A DNA stretch of 64,000 nucleotides, from contig JAMYHL010000026.1 of NCBI GenBank assembly GCA_025531455.1, positions 496,001-560,000 on the forward strand, written 5' to 3'. The notes beneath the pieces are model-generated. The model had not been told where the DNA came from. It worked only from the letters and a program-made list of their open reading frames with translations, and searched no databases. The position numbers and the translations under genes are program-made. This DNA is from Apiotrichum sp. Y4204. Its lineage: Eukaryota > Basidiomycota > Tremellomycetes > Trichosporonales > Trichosporonaceae. Each line of letters starts with the position of its first letter. Position 1 is the stretch's first letter. Shown one piece after another: positions 56,967 to 64,000 of this stretch.

Positions 56967-57763
56967 ATGCCCCCCGCCAAGCCCGCGCCGCCCGCGCGCC
57001 CAAAGCTGCCCCCGGCCGCGGCGCAGCAGAAGCCGTATTCCGTCGGCATTGCCGAGCTCGAGCTGCCAAAGACGAGTCTGGTCAAGCTCGCAAAGGGATC
57101 CGTGAGTGGGACGAAGAGGCGGGGGAGGGACTGTGATACTTTCTAATTGTTGCCCAACTAGAGCTCCACACTCATGCCAGATTCCGGATAACGTCAAAAT
57201 GGCACAGGACGTGGTACACGCGCTCATGCGCTCCTCGACCGTGTTCATCAGCTATCTCAGTGCGTCTAACCCTCAAAAAATTACTGATGGAAGCGGCGAC
57301 AGCCCACGACCAGGCGCTGGCGCGGTCCGGGCGGAGCATTACTGCCGGAGACGTGCTCAAGGCGGTGACTGAGCTGGATTTCGGGCCGGCAGATGCGCTC
57401 GTTCCGATTCTTGAACAGGAGCTGGCTGGTAAGTGGGGACATATGATCAGAAGTCTGACTGCAGCGTTTCGGGCGCAGGTTGCGGCGAGCAAGGCGCAGA
57501 AGAAGAAGCCAAAGGGGAAGCGAAGGGAGGAGGAGAATGATGCGGACGTGAGCATGGCTGTTGATGAGGGCGAGGGAGAGGGGGGTGAAGAGGGAGAAGG
57601 GGGAGAAGACGGGGAGGAGGGTGAAGGTGAGGGTGAGGGTGAGGAGGGAGAGGGTGAGGGTGAGGGTGAGGGCGATGGTCCCGAGGAGGGCGAGGGCGAG
57701 GGCGAGGGCGAAGGCGAAGACGACGGCCACGACGACGGCCACGACGGGGCGCAGAGCAGCTGA
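56967..57763 (+). CDS. histone-fold protein, DNA polymerase epsilon subunit Dpb4/POLE3-like
   Basis: Predicted 215 aa from exons 56967-57101, 57181-57259, 57294-57428 and 57465-57763. After a Pro/Ala-rich start, ELELPKTSLVKLAKGSIPDNVKMAQDVVHALMRSSTVFISYL, followed by ATAHDQALARSGRSITAGDVLKAVTELDF, forms a CBF/NF-Y-type histone fold. The LPK start and the AxDVLxAxxELDF end are those of Dpb4/POLE3/CHRAC subunits rather than NF-YB. It would pair with a Dpb3/POLE4-type partner in Pol epsilon and chromatin-remodelling complexes in the nucleus. A basic stretch (KAQKKKPKGKRR) precedes an unusually long Glu-Gly repeat tail of about 65 residues encoded by GAGGGT/GAGGGC hexamers (57565-57720). Acidic tails are common in the family; this one is extreme in its regularity. 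Confidence 0.9.
57565..57720 (+). repeat. GAGGGT/GAGGGC-type coding minisatellite (Glu-Gly tail)
   Basis: Hexamer-based purine-rich repeat inside the last exon of the Dpb4-like gene, encoding alternating Glu and Gly. Such tracts are prone to length change. Confidence 0.85.
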
Positions 57764-57882
57764 GCAGGTATACTAGATCAGACGGCAGGACATGTATCAT
57801 ATCATCGCACTCGCCAGCCGGCGGACAAACTGACAACACACTGACGACCTCGAAAGAATACATCTACATCGAATACAATACA

Positions 57883-60800
57883 CTACTTATTTCCCAGATT
57901 GGCGATGTTTGCAAACGCGGGGATGCCCGCGAGGGAGGGGAGGGGGACGGCGGGCGAGCCTATGGACGGCTTTGATATCGGGAGACACGTGGTGCCCGGG
58001 TTGGCGCCCGCGCGGTTCTTGCTGTCCTCCTTCTTGAGTGTGCCGCGGTCGCGCGCCGCGCGCACGATGTTAAAGTGGATGGCTTGGACGGCGGCGTCGA
58101 CGCCAGATTCCGCACGGATGCGCTCTCCGATCCGCGTGGCCTTTTCAATCATGACCGCATTCGTGGTGGCCTTGCGGAGCGCATCGGCGATATCGTCCGA
58201 GCGCAGACTCGCGACCTTCATCCCGGCCCCGAGCTTGGTCACGCGCAGCGCCCAGAAGTGCTGGTCGCCAAACCACGGCTTGATCAGCGTCGGGATGCCG
58301 GCACGCAGCGACGCGCCGACCGTGCCCGCGCCGCCGTGGTGCATCGCGGCCTGGATCTTCGGGAACAGCCACCCATGCGGTACCTTGTCGAGCGGGTAGC
58401 ACGAGTCGGGGTACTCGAACGGCGCCTCGTCGCTTGGCTTGCTGTCGCGGGCTGACCAGCCCTTTGCGATGATAGCGCGTACGCCGGCTGGACGTCAGAA
58501 TTGACCTTGTGATCCTACTCCAACTCACCCTTCTCCACGCCCTTGACAATGCTGCGGGTCACGGCCGAGGGGTTCGGGACGACAATTGACCCAAAGCCAA
58601 TGTACACTATCGGTTTCCCTTCTGCGCGCGCCTTGTCCATCCACGTGATGAGGCTCTCTGGCGGGGTCCAGTCGGTGTCGCTGTTCTCGAGGTTCCAGTA
58701 GCCTGTAATGGTGATGTCATCATACCAGTCGAGCGGCTTGGGGACGACGGCGGGCGAAAAGTTGTACAGGAAGGGCACCTTGGATATGCTAAGGCTGCTC
58801 TGGTCTGTCGCGCCGAGGCCGAGGTGCTTTTTGCGCCACCTGTTGATCTGGCCCGAGGTCGCGCGCCACATAATGTTGTCAAACAGCACGTACGTGCTGT
58901 AGTTGAACGATGGGCCCATCTCGAATGCCGGCACCATGAAAGCCTGGGGATACGCCGCTGTGCGTGTCCACGGCATGGTAAATGCACGGAAGTAGGGTAT
59001 CTTGAGCGACTCGGCAATGTGCACGCCGGCCATTGCGGACGGCGACTCGATGAGCACATCCGCGTCCTGGCACGCGTTCCACGCGTCGACGAGCAGCTCG
59101 TCGAGCCACGCGCGGAAGCCGCCGAGCGCCTCTTTGAAGAAGCCTGGGGAGAACATCTGATATCAGACGAGGTCTAAGAAGTAAAGAAAACGCTTCTACT
59201 CACACGGTGCTCGGTACTCAGCTTCATGAGTGCCGTCGGATCTCCACCCGCTTGGCGGTGCTCGATGCCGTAACCCTCGATCCACTTCTTGAATTCGTCA
59301 TGAGTGACAATTACGACCTTGTGGCCGTCCTGCATGAGGCGCAGCGCGAGCGCAATGTACGGCTGGACGTCGCCGCGCGAGCCGATGGTGAGCATCGTGA
59401 AGCGGCGCGGCGTGAGGCGCACGTTCCACCCCGAGTCCATTGCCCACGGGCGGTTCGCCACAAACGGCATGTAGCTCAGCTCCTGCTCGGACAGCGCGCG
59501 GGGGTAGAGGAGCATGTCCGCCGGCGGGGCGAGCACGTCGGCCGCCTGCTTGATCGTGTTGTGCTGGCCCGATGCGCGGAGCGCGGGGTTGATTTCAATG
59601 TCACGCGGGGTGGCGTTGACGCTCTTAACCTTGTCGGCCCAGATCTCGTCGGCCGTCTGGACGGTCGTTGGGGTGGACGGGGCGGACGAGTCGGTGGTGG
59701 GTGTACCGGTGTCGATGCTAGCCGCAGTGTTGCTGGTGTTGGCGGTGCTGGTCGTAGCGCTGCTGTGCCAGCTCGGCGCTACGCTGACCCCGCTGTCCGT
59801 TGTCGCGGAGCGCACGGGCGCAGTGGGCGATGTTGGCGTCGTGCGAGGGTTGACGGAGCACACGGCGTTGACGCGGCGAATGACCTCGTCGCGGCCCTTT
59901 TCGTTGAACATCTCGAACCGCAGGTCGTGGTGGCCGTGGATCTTGAGCGCCAGGCCGTACAGCCCCAGGCGGAGCGGCGGCGCGACCTCGGCGCCCTTGA
60001 CGTCCCGCGTGTTGAAGCGGTACTTTATGTCCGAAGTGAGGCGCGCACGCCGCCAGAAGCAAATGTACCGCGGGTTGACAATAATGTGACCGCGGGCGGG
60101 CACCAGGCCGTGCAGGACATAGCAGCGTTTAACTAATGTCAGTGGGGGAAGGGTCACTCGCACTTACGCCAGATTCCCTCGTCTTCACGGAGACCAAAGA
60201 TTCTCGCGGCCATGGCCGCCTTCTCCGCTTTACGTGTCTCGATGACGATCTGGGGCTTTCCGCTGCCCTCGTCGTCGTCGTCGTCACGCTCGCCCGTCTC
60301 GCCCGTGCCGTCGCTCGACGACGAGTCGAGGTCGTCGTCCGTTGCGAGGCAGTCGTACCCACCGACGTCGAGAACCATTTTGGCGGGCGGCTCACCAGGC
60401 TTGTAGGTACGCCGGTGGGCGGCGGCCGTTGCGGCCTCAAGCGAGTCGGCAAACCACGACTGGCGGTTGAGAACGCCGACGAGGAAGTCGAACGTGTTTG
60501 CGATATCGTGTGACTCGCGCGGCGACGGCGGGTTCGACGAGTTGGTGTTGCTCCGCGACGGGCCGCCCTTGAAGAGTTGGGACGGGAAGGCCGTGTCGAG
60601 GTAGCGCGAGGGCTGCGACCTAAACTTCTCGTCCATCGACATGGTGGTCGGCGAGGTTACGAGCGGCGAGCGCTCACGCGAGGCCTCGCGGCTGGGGCTG
60701 CCTGTGGGCAGCGCACGCTTGAGGGACGGAAGACGCAGTGAACGGGAGCGCGTCGGGGTGGTGGCGCCGCTTCCGCTTCCGCTTCCGCTGCCGGACATGG

Positions 60801-62805
60801 GGCGGCCGTACAAGTCATAGTTGCCCTTTGCGATCTCCTCGGGGTGCCACGATACCTGCGTGTGGTGGTCGAGCTCGACCTCGAGGTTGACGAGGGTGGC
60901 AAACGAGTGGAACTCGCCCATGCCCTTGATGGTCGCGCGGTCGAGCGGGACACAGCAGCGAAGGAGGCCCCATTGTTGCTGGTTGCGGCATGCCGCCTCG
61001 GAGATTGCGGTGCCTTGCGCCACGGCGTCCTTGCAGTGCGCCTCACGGAAGCGCTCGCGTGCATACCGGTACAGGACTGACTCGAAGTGGCGGCGCCAGC
61101 GCAGGGCGGACGCCTCGTTATCAATTGTAAAGTGGAGTGTGCATTCCGTAGTGGATGTCTGGTAGTGGAGGAAAAAGTCGAGAGGATGCTTGTTATCAAA
61201 CGGCGCGAGGCGGAGGGTTGTGGACACTTGTGGTTAGAAGACAGTTTCGTACTGCTACTCACTAAGAATAGAATACAGGGGACGTACACGCCCGGCCTCG
61301 TCCGCACTGGGGTAGGTGGTCAACATGTCCGGGCTGAGCTCCATCCAGACGCGCTTCTTGCTCTGGAAGATACCGCTGCGGTGGACGGTGACGGGGCCGG
61401 CGATGATAATGTTCGGGCGGGCAGCACGGGCAGCCGTCTCCTCTTCAGTCTGCGTCGGAATGTAGGTATTCTTGCTGAGGTCATAGTACATCTGTTCCGG
61501 TGGGAGGAGCGCGTGGAAGACGAGGCGGTGCGTCGTGAGGTGCAGGTTTCCAATCATCATGACGCCCTTGAAGAGCGACCCCTGGCTCTCGGCCAGGAGC
61601 ACCTCGGGATCGCTCTCGCCATATTCGTTGACCATGCGCGAGGCGATATCGCCAAACTCCTCCTGAATCACGGCGAGCTTCTCGGCGACTGGGATATCTT
61701 CGCGGCTGAACCGCGCAATCAGCCCATTCTCATCGAGATCCGCGATATCCTCGTGTTCAGCCTGCAGCGCGTCGGCCTCTGGCGAGTCTACCTCCTGTGG
61801 GGACTCTGCGCAGTTCACGGCTGGATGCCACTCCTCGTCGTCATCAGACGTCTCGTTCTGCCTGGTATGCGAGGCGCGGGAGAGCAGTGGCGGACGGGCA
61901 TCCGCGGATTCCTCCTCGGCCTCCCGCCCGTCCTTTGTAAACGGCGAGAGGGCGTTCACCGACAATGCAGCGAAACGCTCGCCCATGGCCTTGTTCTTCG
62001 ACACCGTGTCGTGCAGCCAGCGCTTGACGGCCTCGGACTCTGCCTCGGCCTTGTCCTCGAGCGCATGCACCTCCTTGGCGAGGTGGTGGTGGTGTTGGTG
62101 GGGGTGTGGCGTAGTGTCGGACATGAGGGTCGTGTCGGACGCAGACGCCGACGCGGCCGTGTCGGACCCCGACGCCGTATCAGAGGTGATCTGGATATCG
62201 CTCTCGCTCTCGCTCTCCTCGACATCCACGTCGTCGTCTTCGGCCGCGAGCGCCTTGAACACGCTGAAGAGCTGGCAGGCCGGCTGTGGGCCCGAAACGG
62301 CAAAATCTGGGTGGTCGGGCTTACGGCGGCGCGCGAGGTTGCTCAGCGGCTTGAGCGGCTTGGTGATGGGTTTCGCGAGCGCGAGGGGGTTCTTGAGTGC
62401 TGAGAGGCCGGTGCGGGAACGGGGTGTGGATGGGGTAGAGGTTGTAGTCGAGGAAGAGAGTGTCGATACCGTATCGCCCTTATCTTTCTCCATTGGCAGG
62501 TCGTCAGGTGTCGCGCCAACAGACACAAGCTCAGCCGGGTCGACGAGGTGCGCGCCCGTCTCGCCATCAATAATGTTCAGAGCGGCGAGCTCGTCCGCCG
62601 GCGCCTCCGGGTCTGCCTGGCCTGCCGGGATATGGCCGCCGGGTGGGGGTTGGGGTGGGTTCTGTAGGCTTGATGCGGCCGGGGAGTCTGAACGTGACGC
62701 AGCTGCTGACGTCGCCTCGCCGGCTGCTGGAGCGCGAGTCTCTCCCTCTTCCCCCTTGTTCTCGCAGCGCACAATGCGCGCAACATGCTTGAGCGGCGAG
62801 GGCAT
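57883..62805 (-). CDS. ATG26: sterol 3-beta-glucosyltransferase, Atg26/UGT51 family
   Basis: Predicted 1587 aa from exons 62805-61263, 61226-60168, 60132-59204, 59156-58529 and 58487-57883; introns are 35-47 nt. Domain order: a long disordered acidic N-terminus; a GRAM domain (about residues 405-465, [23 protein letters not shown]); a PH domain split by intron 1 (about 465-600); a disordered insert with a Gly-Ser run; a second GRAM (about 855-930, [15 protein letters not shown]); and the GT28 N-domain ([22 protein letters not shown], near 1095). The UDP-sugar site is [19 protein letters not shown] near residue 1434, followed by [11 protein letters not shown]. It transfers glucose from UDP-glucose to ergosterol at membranes; the GRAM/PH modules bind phosphoinositides. 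In some yeasts it serves pexophagy. Confidence 0.95.
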
Positions 62806-64000
62806 CGCGGCAAGTGTTGCGGTGGGGTGGCCGATGGGGAGGGGTGGGGGATTGGGTGGCCGATGCCGAGCGAGTAGGGAGGAGGGTGTCTCGGTGTCTA
62901 GGTGGCTAGGGAGCTAGACCTGAAATTCCTAACACCGGGTCTTGTTTCCTGTGACTCTGATTCTGACTCGGTGCGCGTGACGTTTATGGTGCGGATCCGG
63001 AGGCCGAGAGGGTGGATGGAAAGAATAAGAGCAGTGACGAAGCGTATGGGATCTATAGACGGTTTCGGTGATTGATAAAAAGATCTGGACGGAGGGGTTC
63101 GGTCGCCGGGCCGCCGATGGGAATGGGAAGTGGGGGTGACTACCAGCGTAAAAGTGTGGATGGATGGGATATCTAGATGGGACCTTGGGACCTGGATCAG
63201 AAAACGAAGACAGAGATGGAGGGTGGTAAGAACGTGCGAGTGCATCCACAAATTCATTCAATTTACATGCATAGAGATGAACTTTCTGCAAGCTATCCTT
63301 CCCAGTATACGTATGGCTGTTATGCTCTCTCTAGCGCCGGGTAATGAAAGCGAGAAGAGTGGAGCACGACGACGACGACGACGACAAGCGGGGATCGATA
63401 AGGGTCCCCGCCTCTTGCAGCGCTGCAGAGCCCCGGATGTGCGTCGTGTGCGTCGTGTGCGTCATTTTCGCATGGCGCATTCGCTGTCCGACTCCCCGCA
63501 GGGATCCTTCTCCATCCCTCGATCCCTCGATTCCTCGGCTCGGCAGCCTAGAGAATGGCTATTTTCAGGCGGCCTGCTTGTACGTACATATAGTATCCTC
63601 TTGCTGACATTCAAATCCAGACTCGTTCTTCTTCCCGTGGCCGCCGGCGCGGAAACACTCTGTGCCGCGGCTGGGAGGGGTGCTTGCTTGAATGGTTCTG
63701 AGTCATCGGGTTTTGCATGGCCGCCGATGGCTCCCAGTCGCCGGTGGCCTCCCCAGATCGGCAAACACTTTCTACAGGGGCTACAGGGGCCAAAAGCGCC
63801 TCAAAATCTATTTGCCACCCACCACAAAATGCACACACAAATGCACTCGTGCACAACGCCTGCGTGCCTGCGTGCACGGCCGCCGTACCACCCCTGGAGG
63901 CCTGCCGCTCTGCTATCTTGTTGTATATCCGCAACATCATGCCATAAACATTTGCGCTGGGCTACAGGACAAGAACACATGGACATGGACAACCTCTCCC
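62806..64000. other. upstream region of the sterol glucosyltransferase gene, no gene recognised
   Basis: Contains an ACG trinucleotide run at 63366-63385 and three GTGCGTCGT units near 63440-63464. The far end shows no supported coding sequence. Confidence 0.55.

Noticed and set aside
61087..62403. 438-codon open frame on the plus strand
   Set aside because: Antisense shadow of the sterol glucosyltransferase N-terminal exons; no domain, and the opposite strand carries clear GRAM/PH sequence.

Overview
The window is 64 kb of a GC-rich, intron-dense nuclear fungal genome. Most genes are split by very short introns, mainly 32-50 nt. These have a GTGAGT/GTGCGT/GTAAGT-type donor and a CTGAC or CTAAC branch site only a few bases before the acceptor. 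Coding third positions are strongly G/C. This architecture and the gene families (Atg26/UGT51 sterol glucosyltransferase, Dpb4, PalI/SUR7, Dal5-type permease, fungal Zn2Cys6 factor) suggest a tremellomycete basidiomycete yeast, probably Trichosporonales. That placement is inference; the sequence contains no rRNA or other marker.

Layout. 1-930: end of an alpha/beta hydrolase. 1.8-4.4 kb: three small hydrophilic proteins, namely two paralogues with an RRW-x-AP repeat and an SMP/LEA-like protein. 5.1-5.8 kb: PalI/SUR7 protein (minus strand). 7.2-7.6 kb: cupin. 10.6-10.9 kb: small secreted cysteine protein with an apparent frameshift. 11.7-12.7 kb: proline racemase/hydroxyproline epimerase (minus). 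14.8-16.7 kb: monocarboxylate-type MFS. 17.4-18.5 kb: SDR-like reductase. 19.1-20.6 kb: FAD oxidoreductase. 21.1-22.1 kb: nitronate monooxygenase. 23.8-25.3 kb: amino-acid permease. 26.8-28.7 kb: a gene-free block of degenerate short-motif repeat arrays. 29.1-30.2 kb: 2OG-Fe(II) oxygenase. 30.5-32.1 kb: DHA2-like MFS (minus), converging on a strong hairpin. 34.6-37.0 kb: Zn2Cys6 regulator. 37.3-38.8 kb: amidohydrolase. 39.2-40.5 kb: zinc alcohol/polyol dehydrogenase. 41.5-41.8 kb: Kex2-type repeat peptide precursor. 42.3-44.5 kb: divergent pair of class II aldolase genes. 44.6-46.3 kb: Dal5-like MFS (minus). 47.6-49.2 kb: 2,2-dialkylglycine decarboxylase. 49.5-51.4 kb: sugar/inositol transporter. 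52.7-56.3 kb: P1B metal ATPase. 57.0-57.8 kb: Dpb4-like histone-fold protein. 57.9-62.8 kb: sterol glucosyltransferase (minus).

Much of the window is catabolic and transport functions (racemase, FAD and nitronate oxidases, amidohydrolase, dehydrogenase, aldolases, decarboxylase, and at least six transporters) with one Zn2Cys6 regulator, interspersed with housekeeping genes. No single biosynthetic cluster is evident. The most unusual item is the 97-residue secreted precursor at 41465-41758. It carries three identical copies of the 14-mer QWGGFGGGQRDPQW, separated by Lys-Arg sites and X-Ala/X-Pro dipeptides. That is the layout of ascomycete alpha-factor precursors, which basidiomycetes are not expected to have.
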